Below, in pieces: positions 16,099 to 25,072 of a stretch of 64,000 nucleotides of DNA. The DNA is taken from contig CAYXEH010000001.1 in the NCBI GenBank assembly GCA_964463915.1, forward strand, positions 71,408 through 135,407, written 5' to 3'. Every line of letters starts with the position of its first letter. Within the stretch, counting starts at the first letter, position 1. The stretch is from PUPG01 sp964463915 (GTDB lineage Bacteria; Bacteroidota; Bacteroidia; Bacteroidales; UBA7960). Below the pieces are notes generated by a model that ran no database searches, had not been told where the DNA came from, and saw only the letters and a list, made by a program, of their open reading frames with translations. The position numbers and the translations under genes are program-made.

Positions 16099-19014
16099 AT
16101 GTCAGGATCAGGCAAAACATTTTTTTTATTATTCTTCCTTCAGCTGCTGAGTTTGTCCGGCATCGCACAGATCAAAGGAATCGGGCTGCCTTTTATCGTT
16201 AACCATCCCCGCGACATCTACAATGCGGGCACCCAGAACTGGTCGGCTACACAAGGCAGCAACGGGTTTATGTATTTTGGTAATAATGACGGGGTACTGG
16301 AATATAACGGAAATGAATGGAATTTATACCCCATGCCCAATAATTCGGTGGTCCGTGAAGTAATGGCAAGCGGAGATTCGATTTTTGCCGGCGCATTCGA
16401 GGAAATTGGTTACCTCGCCCCTGGTGAAGACGGTCATCTCTCATGGAATTCCCTGACCCACCTGATCCCCACGCAATATCGGAATTTTGATGAGGTATGG
16501 AATATTTATAAAGACGGAGACAGGATTATTTTTCAGTCATTCGAATACATTTTCATCATTGAAGGCACCGGGGTTGAGGTAATAGAACCCGAGAAAAGTT
16601 TTGGCTTCATGCATCAGACTGATGAGGCATTTTATGTAACTGAAGAAGAGCAAGGCCTGCTGCGTCTTGAGGACAATACACTGATTCCGGTGAGTGATCA
16701 TCCTGTATTTTTCCGCAATGAGATCAGTTGCATTGTTTCCCACGATTATGACCGTATGCTGATCGGCACCTCCAATGAAGGAATTTTTATCATGGATGGC
16801 AAGGATATGACCCCATGGCAAGGTGAGATCAACGCCTTTTTACTTGCGGATAACCTGTATTCGGGGATCCGGCTCAGTGACGGAAACCTGGCATTCGGCT
16901 CTGTCAGTGAGGGAGTCTTCATTACTGACAGAGACGGAAACATTCTGCAACACCTGAACCGGACCAAAGGCCTTCAGAACAATACCATACTTGACATGTT
17001 CCAGGACCGGCACAATAACTTGTGGATGGGGCTCGATAACGGAATAGACTATGTGGAGATCAGTTCTCCGATTACCATGTTTGACCACAATTACAATATC
17101 GAAAGCGTTTATGCCACCCTCGTACATAACAATATCCTGTATGTCGGAACCAATCAGGGTCTTTTTGCCGCCCGCATGGAATATATGGGTAATTGGGCCA
17201 ATGACCGCACAGGGTTCCGCCTGATTGAAGGAACCAGGGGGCAGGTATGGAGCCTGGAGGTAATAGACAACACCCTTTTGTGCGGTCACAATTACGGGGC
17301 ATTCCAGGTAGAGGGATTCAGCGCCAGACAAATCTCCGACATAAGGGGGTTCTGGTCATTTTTAAAACCTGAGACAACCGGTGATATGATAATCGCAGGT
17401 ACTTACAATGGGCTGGTCAGGTTGCGAAACCAGGATGGGAACTGGCAAATGGCGGGCGAAATCACCGGATTCAGGGAATCAAGCCGCAATATTTTTCTTG
17501 ACGATAACAATGTAATGTGGATTGCCCACGGATATCGGGGGTTATTTAAACTGGAGTTAAACAGCGACCTGTCACAGGTACAAAACGTGTACCTATACCA
17601 TAATGAAGCCAACCTGCCTGTTGATCTTCCGTACAATATTCAGGAAATTCAAGGTGAGATGCGCGTGACTACCCGCGATGGAATTTATTATTACAACCAC
17701 AACCTGAAGACCTTTGTGCCGGACAATAACCTGAACGATTTGTTCAGAAACAAGGGATTTATTGATAAAATTTACCAGGATGAGAGCGGGAGCCTATGGT
17801 ATTATACCGACGATTACCTTGGGGTGATGCGAATGCTGGAAGATGGAACTTATCGCAACATTACTTCTCCCTTTACCAGGATAAACCCCTTTTTGCTGCC
17901 TGCATTTCAGAATCTGTTCAGGTTGGATCAGAATCATGTTTTTATTGGCTCCCAAAACGGACTGATTCATTATGATCCAGGGATCATTAATGAATACCAG
18001 CAAACGGAAAAGATCTTCTTTACAGAGATTCTCTTCTATGGCCGGCAAAAATGGGATTCATTACTGACATACAGTGATGAAATTCAAGAAAACCGGACAA
18101 ATGTGCCTGTAAAGCCCCACGCAATGAATTCTGTCAGGTTCAGGTTTACCACCCCAATTTATGAAAACCCTGATGAGGTCAGGTTCTCTTTCAGACTGCT
18201 TGGTTTTGAAACTGAATGGTCTGACTGGACAGTGAATAATTTTAAAGAATATACCAACTTACGGGAAGGAGATTATGTGTTTGAAATCAAGGCACAGAAT
18301 GCCTTCGGGGTCGAAAGTGCTCCCAAAAGGTTTGACTTTACCATCGAACCCCCATTGCATCGGTCAACCATTGCTTACGTGGTTTACGGTTTGTTGCTGG
18401 CCATCATCATTGGGGCAAATGCCTATTATCTCCGAAAAAGAATACTAAGGATCAGGCAAAGAGAAAAAGTCAGGCATGAAAAAAGGCTGGCAAGAAAAGA
18501 GGAAATTTTTAAAGCACAGACAGCCCTGAGTGAAAAAGAAATTATCGAATTGCGCAACGAGGGGCTTAAAAATGAAATGCAGCACAAAAACAAAGAGCTG
18601 GCCAATGCCACGATGCATCTCATTCAGAAAAACAAAACCCTTACAGAATTAAAAAATGACCTTGCCGGGTTGTTGAAGAATATGCCGGTCGATCACCCCG
18701 ACAGACAGCATGTAAACAATCTGTTGAAGAAAGTAAACAGGGACCTGCGCAATGAAAAACACTGGGAACTGTTCAACAGCTATTTTGATGAAGTACATCA
18801 GGACTTCCTGAACAGGCTCAAAGAAAAACACAGTGATCTGATGCCAAAAGAGTTGCGGCTCTGTGCATACCTTCGCATGAACCTGTCAACGAAAGAAATT
18901 GCCCCACTGATGAATATTTCTGTGCGTGGAGTGGAAATCAGCAGATACCGGTTACGGAAGAAACTAAAACTGAATAAACACATCAACCTCACGGATTACA
19001 TGATGTCACAATAA
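16099..19014 (+). CDS. membrane-spanning propeller/Y_Y_Y/LuxR-HTH regulator of the glucan locus
   Basis: A 971-residue one-piece sensor-regulator. A signal peptide precedes about 640 residues of repeated beta-propeller blades (two-component-regulator propeller type, e.g. NNLWMGLDNGIDYV). A Y_Y_Y domain follows at about 668-750, a single TM at about 755-779, and a coiled coil at about 780-870. The C-terminal LuxR-type helix-turn-helix (LSTKEIAPLMNISVRGVEI) starts near 913. There is no kinase or receiver domain, so a periplasmic ligand signal would pass directly to the DNA-binding domain. Such regulators sit next to SusCD loci in Bacteroidota. The polysaccharide genes begin 234 bp downstream, and repeats in that gap are likely targets. 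Confidence 0.92.
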   Translation: MSGSGKTFFLLFFLQLLSLSGIAQIKGIGLPFIVNHPRDIYNAGTQNWSATQGSNGFMYFGNNDGVLEYNGNEWNLYPMPNNSVVREVMASGDSIFAGAFEEIGYLAPGEDGHLSWNSLTHLIPTQYRNFDEVWNIYKDGDRIIFQSFEYIFIIEGTGVEVIEPEKSFGFMHQTDEAFYVTEEEQGLLRLEDNTLIPVSDHPVFFRNEISCIVSHDYDRMLIGTSNEGIFIMDGKDMTPWQGEINAFLLADNLYSGIRLSDGNLAFGSVSEGVFITDRDGNILQHLNRTKGLQNNTILDMFQDRHNNLWMGLDNGIDYVEISSPITMFDHNYNIESVYATLVHNNILYVGTNQGLFAARMEYMGNWANDRTGFRLIEGTRGQVWSLEVIDNTLLCGHNYGAFQVEGFSARQISDIRGFWSFLKPETTGDMIIAGTYNGLVRLRNQDGNWQMAGEITGFRESSRNIFLDDNNVMWIAHGYRGLFKLELNSDLSQVQNVYLYHNEANLPVDLPYNIQEIQGEMRVTTRDGIYYYNHNLKTFVPDNNLNDLFRNKGFIDKIYQDESGSLWYYTDDYLGVMRMLEDGTYRNITSPFTRINPFLLPAFQNLFRLDQNHVFIGSQNGLIHYDPGIINEYQQTEKIFFTEILFYGRQKWDSLLTYSDEIQENRTNVPVKPHAMNSVRFRFTTPIYENPDEVRFSFRLLGFETEWSDWTVNNFKEYTNLREGDYVFEIKAQNAFGVESAPKRFDFTIEPPLHRSTIAYVVYGLLLAIIIGANAYYLRKRILRIRQREKVRHEKRLARKEEIFKAQTALSEKEIIELRNEGLKNEMQHKNKELANATMHLIQKNKTLTELKNDLAGLLKNMPVDHPDRQHVNNLLKKVNRDLRNEKHWELFNSYFDEVHQDFLNRLKEKHSDLMPKELRLCAYLRMNLSTKEIAPLMNISVRGVEISRYRLRKKLKLNKHINLTDYMMSQ

Positions 19015-19084
19015 ATTACTGACAGTTGAGAAAATCCTTTCCCTCTTAATTATATTTATAAAATGCTGTTTTTCAAGCACCATT

Positions 19085-19142
19085 ACATTCAATGATGTAA
19101 TCATGATGTAGTAAAAATATTGCTTGTTGCAATCATGATGTA
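19085..19142. promoter_or_regulatory. activator-site repeats upstream of the glucan locus
   Basis: The 12-mer AATCATGATGTA occurs exactly at 19099-19110 and 19131-19142, starts 32 bp apart (about three helical turns). The second copy ends 9 bp before the -33 element. Between them lies TTGC-N5-GCAA (19120-19132). Upstream is ACATTCAATG (19085-19094), shared with the regulator's own promoter region. The layout fits binding of a LuxR-type activator just upstream of the promoter. Confidence 0.6.
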
Positions 19143-19151
19143 ATTAATTAT

Positions 19152-19182
19152 TTTGATTACAACCCTCCCTCACCTATGTTTG
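19152..19182 (+). promoter_or_regulatory. main promoter of the glucan utilisation locus
   Basis: TTTG (19152-19155), 19 bp, then TATGTTTG (19175-19182) gives both Bacteroidota promoter elements with consensus spacing. The predicted start near 19189 leaves a leader of about 60 bases before the first gene. Confidence 0.75.
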
Positions 19183-19248
19183 TCTTAAAAGTGATCGCCT
19201 CAGATCAATGGCTTATCTAAAATTTATTATTTAAACACCTTAAACAAC

Positions 19249-20748
19249 ATGATCATGAAAAAACACAATTTTGAAAAATTTTTCAGGCGTGCGCTCTTTC
19301 TTATCGGAGCATTAAGCATTATTGCTTTTCTTCCATCCTGCGAGGATGATGAAGAACCCATTCCCGATGATCCCATTGCCAGTTTTCAATTTGAGGTCAG
19401 TGAAGACAACTGGCAAACGGTTGCCTTTACCAACTTTTCCCAGAATGCTGAAACATACAGCTGGGATTTTGGTGACGGCAATTCATCCACCGAAGAAAAT
19501 CCGACACATGATTACGACGAGGCCGGTGAATATACAGTAATACTAACCGCAACCAATAGTGTGGGTGAGACCGACACATTTTCAGAAGATGTGGTAATTG
19601 AAGATCCTTTCGAGGCGCTCAGGAGAATTGCCGGTGATGACCAAAAAACATGGAAACTCTGGCGGGGGGAAGGAACCACCCTGGGTGTCGGCCCTGATGC
19701 GGAAGGTGCACGCACCTGGTGGTCCTTATCCAATGACGGCACCACTCCATGCAGGTATTACCACGAATTTACCTTCCATCTTGACGGAACTTTCGAATTT
19801 GATGACAATGGGGTGTTTTTCGGAGATGCAGTATTATTCGGCGGAACCGAACTTGCAGATTCCTGTTTTGAAGCCACTGCTGAAAACATGACAGGCCCCG
19901 ATGGACAGGATTATAGCCCACTGTTGAGCGGAACACATGAGTACGAATTTGATCCCAACACCAATACCGTTACTTTAAATGGGCTGGGTGCATGGATGGG
20001 CCTTCCGCAGCTGACAACCACAGAGGAAAGCAATGAACTGGTTGAACAGAAATCCTTTCAGATAAGTGTGGAAGAACAAGAGGGGTATGACCTGCTGTAT
20101 GTTTCCTATAGTTATGAGGATCTTTACTGGGATTTCACCTATGCACACTATTACGATGAATCACTGGAGCCTGATGTGGTGGAAGAAGTACAAGAAGTGC
20201 CAGATCTTGAAAGCATCACTCCTACCGAACTTGGTCACACATTTGAGTCTGATGAAAGTTTCGACTTATTAGGCGACCTAGATGGCGGTGTATCAATTAT
20301 TACCACGGGTGTGGATGATCCTGCAGATGCAGAAGCAACCAAAGTGGGTAAACTGGAAAGAACAGCTGATCAGTATCAGGAAGCCCAACTCAGAGTATCT
20401 CCTGAACCAAAAAATATTCAGTTTGATAACTTCACTAAAGTTTCTTTGGATGTATATCTGCCCAGCGACAATGACTATGATCCGTTGACCAGAAAATTAA
20501 TTATCGGTTTTGGTGATATGCATACCACAGAAGAGTGGTGGAACGCATTGATTCAACACGAATCAGAGGAGTTGGCATTGGATGAATGGGTGACTGTGAC
20601 ATTTGAATTGGATAATCCATCCTTCTCATCGAATGAAGGTGAGACTGTGTACGACCGTGAAAATCTGGACATGATATTTATACAAATTGGAGGCTCAGCT
20701 CATACAACAGCAGCTGATTTCTACATTCGTAACCTTGTTTTTGAATAA
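19249..20748 (+). CDS. PKD-domain surface lipoprotein, probable glycan-binding protein
   Basis: First gene of the glucan locus, 499 residues. A lipoprotein signal ends at Cys31 (AFLPSC) and is followed by the acidic stretch EDDEEPIPDD, a surface-export-like signal in Bacteroidota. A PKD domain covers about residues 42-120 (YSWDFGDGNSSTEENPTHDY). Two further beta-rich regions follow: one of the KTWKLWRGEG / YYHEFTFHLDGTFEF type seen in lipoproteins of laminarin loci, and a C-terminal jelly-roll-like part. No catalytic motif is seen. By position and architecture it should hold glucan at the surface for SusCD. ATG codons at 19249 and 19255 are both possible starts. Confidence 0.82.
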   Translation: MIMKKHNFEKFFRRALFLIGALSIIAFLPSCEDDEEPIPDDPIASFQFEVSEDNWQTVAFTNFSQNAETYSWDFGDGNSSTEENPTHDYDEAGEYTVILTATNSVGETDTFSEDVVIEDPFEALRRIAGDDQKTWKLWRGEGTTLGVGPDAEGARTWWSLSNDGTTPCRYYHEFTFHLDGTFEFDDNGVFFGDAVLFGGTELADSCFEATAENMTGPDGQDYSPLLSGTHEYEFDPNTNTVTLNGLGAWMGLPQLTTTEESNELVEQKSFQISVEEQEGYDLLYVSYSYEDLYWDFTYAHYYDESLEPDVVEEVQEVPDLESITPTELGHTFESDESFDLLGDLDGGVSIITTGVDDPADAEATKVGKLERTADQYQEAQLRVSPEPKNIQFDNFTKVSLDVYLPSDNDYDPLTRKLIIGFGDMHTTEEWWNALIQHESEELALDEWVTVTFELDNPSFSSNEGETVYDRENLDMIFIQIGGSAHTTAADFYIRNLVFE

Positions 20749-20758
20749 TCTCACTTAA

Positions 20759-20789
20759 GGGTTGCAGGAGCTATAAGTTCCTGCAACCC
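20759..20789 (+). terminator. intergenic hairpin between surface lipoprotein and GH16 genes
   Basis: GGGTTGCAGGA (20759-20769) and TCCTGCAACCC (20779-20789) form a perfect 11-bp stem with a 9-base loop. It lies between the lipoprotein stop and the GH16 start. It lacks a real U tract (ATTGTTAT follows), so it may be a weak terminator or an mRNA-stability element that sets the ratio of the two products. Confidence 0.6.
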
Positions 20790-20802
20790 ATTGTTATATC
20801 CC

Positions 20803-21921
20803 ATGAATTTCCCCTCGATACCCAGATATATGTTATTGTGGATACTGCTAATAACAGCAGTTGCCTGCGAAAGCGAAGAAATCCTGGACAATAAGGAGCC
20901 GGCAGACCTGCAGGTTGAAATCACCCCGGATCCCGAAATAAGCGGGAAGGTACTGATTGAAGCCTCTGCAGATAATGCTGAGGAATATCAACTCCGGATC
21001 GGTCAGGATCAGGAGCCTGTGGAAACCAATACTGACGGGCTGTTCGAATATACATTTGAAATTTCGGGGCTTTTCAATATTGATGTCAGGGCCTACGGCA
21101 GTTCCGGCAGATACCTCAGGAAGGAGATTCCCTACCAGGTAGTCATTGAACAGGACAGCGTCCCCGTAGGTGAAGGATATACCACTCCGCTTTCTTATGA
21201 CGGATATGACCTGGTTTGGCATGATGAGTTCGAAGGAGACAAGGTCAATCCTGAATATTGGGTATTTGAATCAGGGGATGGTTGCCCCGGTCTTTGCGGA
21301 TGGGGCAACAATGAAATGCAATATTACCGGGAGGAGAATGCCCGGGTCGCGGACGGCGTGCTGACCATTGAAGCAAGACGGGAAGATTTTGGCGGGAAAA
21401 GATACACATCCGCAAGAATAAAGACCGAGGGCAAACAATCTTTTCAATACGGACGGATTGATATCAGGGCATTGCTGCCCGAAGGACAGGGAATCTGGCC
21501 GGCCCTCTGGATGCTGGGCAATGACATTGAAACCGTCGGGTGGCCCCGGTGCGGGGAGATCGACATTATGGAAATGATTGGCGGGAACAGCAGGGAAAAT
21601 CAGGTACACGGAACACTTCACTGGGACAGCAACGGACATGCTTCTGCGGGAGGCAGTTACACAAAATCTTCAGGAACCTTTGCCGATGAATACCATGTTT
21701 TTTCGATCATCTGGGATGAAACTTACATCAGATGGTTTGTAAACGACATTCAATTTCATGAGATTCTCATTACACCCGCCCATATGACAGAATTTCATCA
21801 GAAGTTTTTCTTTATTTTCAACGTGGCGGTGGGCGGAAACTGGCCCGGCAATCCGGATGAATCGACCACATTTCCACAACAGATGAAAGTAGATTATGTC
21901 CGGGTTTTCCAGGAAAATTAA
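20803..21921 (+). CDS. GH16 endo-beta-1,3-glucanase (laminarinase), lipoprotein
   Basis: Glycoside hydrolase family 16 enzyme, 372 residues from the ATG at 20803 (an in-frame TTG lies 12 bases upstream). The lipobox AVAC follows the hydrophobic stretch LLWILLITAVAC. An Ig-like N-terminal part covers about 30-120. The catalytic domain starts at about 135 (DLVWHDEFEGD). The active-site motif is EIDIME: nucleophile Glu252, Asp254 and acid/base Glu257, with the extra Met between them that marks laminarinase-type GH16 enzymes. It would cut beta-1,3-glucan at the cell surface into oligosaccharides for the SusCD pair encoded directly downstream. Confidence 0.93.
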   Translation: MNFPSIPRYMLLWILLITAVACESEEILDNKEPADLQVEITPDPEISGKVLIEASADNAEEYQLRIGQDQEPVETNTDGLFEYTFEISGLFNIDVRAYGSSGRYLRKEIPYQVVIEQDSVPVGEGYTTPLSYDGYDLVWHDEFEGDKVNPEYWVFESGDGCPGLCGWGNNEMQYYREENARVADGVLTIEARREDFGGKRYTSARIKTEGKQSFQYGRIDIRALLPEGQGIWPALWMLGNDIETVGWPRCGEIDIMEMIGGNSRENQVHGTLHWDSNGHASAGGSYTKSSGTFADEYHVFSIIWDETYIRWFVNDIQFHEILITPAHMTEFHQKFFFIFNVAVGGNWPGNPDESTTFPQQMKVDYVRVFQEN

Positions 21922-21956
21922 CATTGTTTGAATAACCAACCAAAATATTCAAGAAC

Positions 21957-24900
21957 ATGAAACAATCATTTTTGTCCCTCCTGTTACTGATTGCAGGATT
22001 ATTCCTTGTTTCATCAGTACAAAGTCAAACAATCAGGGGGGTGGTTACAGATGCCTCAAGCGGTGAAACACTCCCCGGTGCCAGCATAAGAGTTAAAGAT
22101 GCCACGCTGGGTACAACCACTGAAATTGACGGCGATTACAGCTTAAACCTCCCTGCCGGGTCCCATACGATCATTTACAGTTTCGTCGGATTCAGCACAC
22201 AGGAAATTTCAATCACCATCGAAGAAGGAGAAACAATCGTTCGCGATATCTCCATGGAACCGGCTGCCCTGACCTTTGAAGAGACTGTTGTGATCGGTTA
22301 TGGCAGTCAGCAGAAAATTGTAACCACAGGTTCCATTTCAAGCATTGATTCCGAAGCTATCAACAGAATTCCCTTACTTCGTACAGAACAAGCCCTACAG
22401 GGACAAACTGCAGGGGTACAGGTCACAAGTCTCTCCGGTCAGCCCGGTGAGGCACCTACCGTAAGAATCCGTGGTGCAGGTACCACTGGTGATGCAGAGC
22501 CACTTTATATTGTTGACGGGATGGCCGTCGGCGGTATAGATTACCTGAACCCTGGTGACATCGAATCCATTGACGTACTGAAAGATGCGGCCTCTGCCGC
22601 CATTTACGGTGCCAGGGCGGCCAACGGCGTGGTACTTATCACCACCAAAACCGGTACAGAAGGTCAGATGAACGTCAGTTACTCCGGTTATCAGGGAATA
22701 CAGAATGCAGCCCGCACCATCGACATGCTGAATGCCGAGCAGTATCGTATGATGATGAATGAAGGCGCCAGAAATTCCGGACTCACCGAACCTTTTGACC
22801 CTAACGAGATCCCGGCTCACGATACAGATTGGCAGGACGCACTCTTTCAATCAGATGTACCAATGTTCAATCACCAGCTATCCGTCAACGGAGGAACTGA
22901 CAAATCCACTTATGCCTCTTCCATGTCTTATTTTTCCCAGCAAGGCATCATTGGCGGAGAAAAATCGAAATTCGACCGGATTACCGCCAGGCTGAATTCA
23001 GACCACCAGGTCAATGATTTTTTTAATTTTGGCAGCAACCTTTCATATACACATACCTCACAAAGGGGGATCGCCAGCAATGCGTCTTTCAATGCCGCAT
23101 ACGGAAGTGCACTGAACCTGGACCCACTTACCCCTGTATTCCAGGAGGATGAAAACATACTGGCACAGCGCCCTTATTCCACCGAGCCTGTTGTTACCAA
23201 TGATCGGGGGCAGGTTTACGGTATTTCCGACTTTGTGGGTGCAGAAATTGTGAACCCACTGGCACTGCTTGAAACCCAACGGGGCGAAACGCGGGTAGAC
23301 AAGTTCGTGGGAAACATGTATGGTGAAGTTGAAATACTTGAAAGTTTAAGATTTAAATCCACCCTGGGCCTCGACCTTGGCTATGTAGTCAATGATTCCC
23401 ACACCCCTTTGTTTTACCTCAACGGAGCCCAGCTCAATACAGACAAAACAACCGTTTCCAAAAACATCAACCGCTTCCATACCTGGCAGTTTGAGAACAC
23501 CCTCTCTTACAACAGGCAAATTCAGGAACACAACATTTCGGGCCTGATCGGGGTAACCGCAAGAAAATTTAACTTCGAAGATCTATCAGGGTTTAATGCC
23601 GACGTATCCACGGCTGATCCGGATAATGTCTATCTCAGTATGGCACGCGACACCGTCTGGACAGCATACGGAGGAGCAAACCATTCCGCCCTGTTGTCAC
23701 AGTTCGGCCGGATTCTTTATGATTACAAAAGCACCTATTCTTTAAACATCACCCTTCGCAGAGACGGATCATCCAAATTCGGCGCAAATAACCGTTATGG
23801 CATCTTTCCCTCTGTAGGTACCTCATGGAACATTAGTTATGAGGATTTCTTTCCTGAACTGGGGCCTGTAAACCTTGTAAAACTCAAAGCCTCATGGGGA
23901 ATCAACGGAAACCAGGAAATTGGTGATTATCAGTTCCTTTCGACTATGGACATGAGCCGCGGTTATATTTTCGGCGGAGGAAGGGCATTCGGTGCGTCTC
24001 CCTCATTTATAGACAATCCGGATATACGATGGGAAGAGTCTGAACAAATCGATATCGGATTTGAGATGGGGGCCTTTGAGAACCGGCTCAATGCAGCATT
24101 TGACTATTACATTAAAACCACAAGCGGCCTTCTGGAAAGAATTCCCATACCTGCCCATGTGGGCAATGATCCGCCCTTTGCAAATGTCGGAAGTGTACAG
24201 AACAGGGGCGTGGAACTCTCGCTGGACTGGCGGCATTATTCAAATAATGTCCGGTATTCAATTGGCATTAATGGCGCCTATAACCAGAACGAAATGACCA
24301 AAATCGGCAACGAAGAAGGGGTACTTCCCGGGGCAACCTGGGCAGTAGCAGGCATGGTAACCCGTGCGGAAATCGGCAGGCCAATTGGTTACTTCTGGGG
24401 GTACAAAACCAACGGCATCTTCCAGAATATGGCCGAAGTATACCAGCATATCAACAATCAGGGTAGGTTGCTTCAGCCCAGTGCGAAGCCCGGAGATGTG
24501 CGCTTTGTAGATGTAAACGATGACGGCGTAATCAACTCCAACGACAGGACCATGATCGGAAATCCTACCCCCGCCTGGACATTTGGCATGGATGCAAATA
24601 TTGAGTACAGACAATTTGACCTGGCTGTACTTTTTATCGGAAGCTACGGAAACGATGTCTTCAATGGCATGCAGCGGCCTGACCTCCGTTATACGAACCG
24701 GACTACAGACATACTGAATCGATGGACCGGTGAAGGCACTTCCAACACTGTTCCGAGATTTACGTGGATCGACAGGAACAACAATAACAGGATATCTGAT
24801 CTGTACATTGAAGACGGATCTTTTTTGAGGTTGAAAAACGTTCAGATCGGATATAATTTCCCGGAAAGAATTACCGGAAGGATAAATGCCACCTCCCTCA

Positions 24901-25055
24901 GACTCTACCTTTCGGCCGAGAACCTGCTGACCATTACAGGCTATACCGGGGCTGATCCGGAGATCGGCGCCATGAGTTCCTTCGATATCGGTATCGACAG
25001 GGGTGTTTATCCACAATCCAGGACTTTCCGCCTGGGTGTAAATGTTTCTTTCTAA
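21957..25055 (+). CDS. SusC-family TonB-dependent outer-membrane transporter
   Basis: A 1032-residue SusC/RagA-type receptor. A signal peptide ends at about residue 23. A carboxypeptidase-D regulatory-like beta domain follows (GVVTDASSGETLPGASI, about 25-100). The plug domain has the SusC hallmark DVLKDAASAAIYGARAANG, followed by the 22-strand barrel ending in a terminal Phe (LGVNVSF). It would import beta-glucan oligosaccharides into the periplasm using TonB energy. Its SusD partner follows after 17 bp. Confidence 0.97.
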   Translation: MKQSFLSLLLLIAGLFLVSSVQSQTIRGVVTDASSGETLPGASIRVKDATLGTTTEIDGDYSLNLPAGSHTIIYSFVGFSTQEISITIEEGETIVRDISMEPAALTFEETVVIGYGSQQKIVTTGSISSIDSEAINRIPLLRTEQALQGQTAGVQVTSLSGQPGEAPTVRIRGAGTTGDAEPLYIVDGMAVGGIDYLNPGDIESIDVLKDAASAAIYGARAANGVVLITTKTGTEGQMNVSYSGYQGIQNAARTIDMLNAEQYRMMMNEGARNSGLTEPFDPNEIPAHDTDWQDALFQSDVPMFNHQLSVNGGTDKSTYASSMSYFSQQGIIGGEKSKFDRITARLNSDHQVNDFFNFGSNLSYTHTSQRGIASNASFNAAYGSALNLDPLTPVFQEDENILAQRPYSTEPVVTNDRGQVYGISDFVGAEIVNPLALLETQRGETRVDKFVGNMYGEVEILESLRFKSTLGLDLGYVVNDSHTPLFYLNGAQLNTDKTTVSKNINRFHTWQFENTLSYNRQIQEHNISGLIGVTARKFNFEDLSGFNADVSTADPDNVYLSMARDTVWTAYGGANHSALLSQFGRILYDYKSTYSLNITLRRDGSSKFGANNRYGIFPSVGTSWNISYEDFFPELGPVNLVKLKASWGINGNQEIGDYQFLSTMDMSRGYIFGGGRAFGASPSFIDNPDIRWEESEQIDIGFEMGAFENRLNAAFDYYIKTTSGLLERIPIPAHVGNDPPFANVGSVQNRGVELSLDWRHYSNNVRYSIGINGAYNQNEMTKIGNEEGVLPGATWAVAGMVTRAEIGRPIGYFWGYKTNGIFQNMAEVYQHINNQGRLLQPSAKPGDVRFVDVNDDGVINSNDRTMIGNPTPAWTFGMDANIEYRQFDLAVLFIGSYGNDVFNGMQRPDLRYTNRTTDILNRWTGEGTSNTVPRFTWIDRNNNNRISDLYIEDGSFLRLKNVQIGYNFPERITGRINATSLRLYLSAENLLTITGYTGADPEIGAMSSFDIGIDRGVYPQSRTFRLGVNVSF

Positions 25056-25072
25056 TCTAAAGAAGAGAAAAA

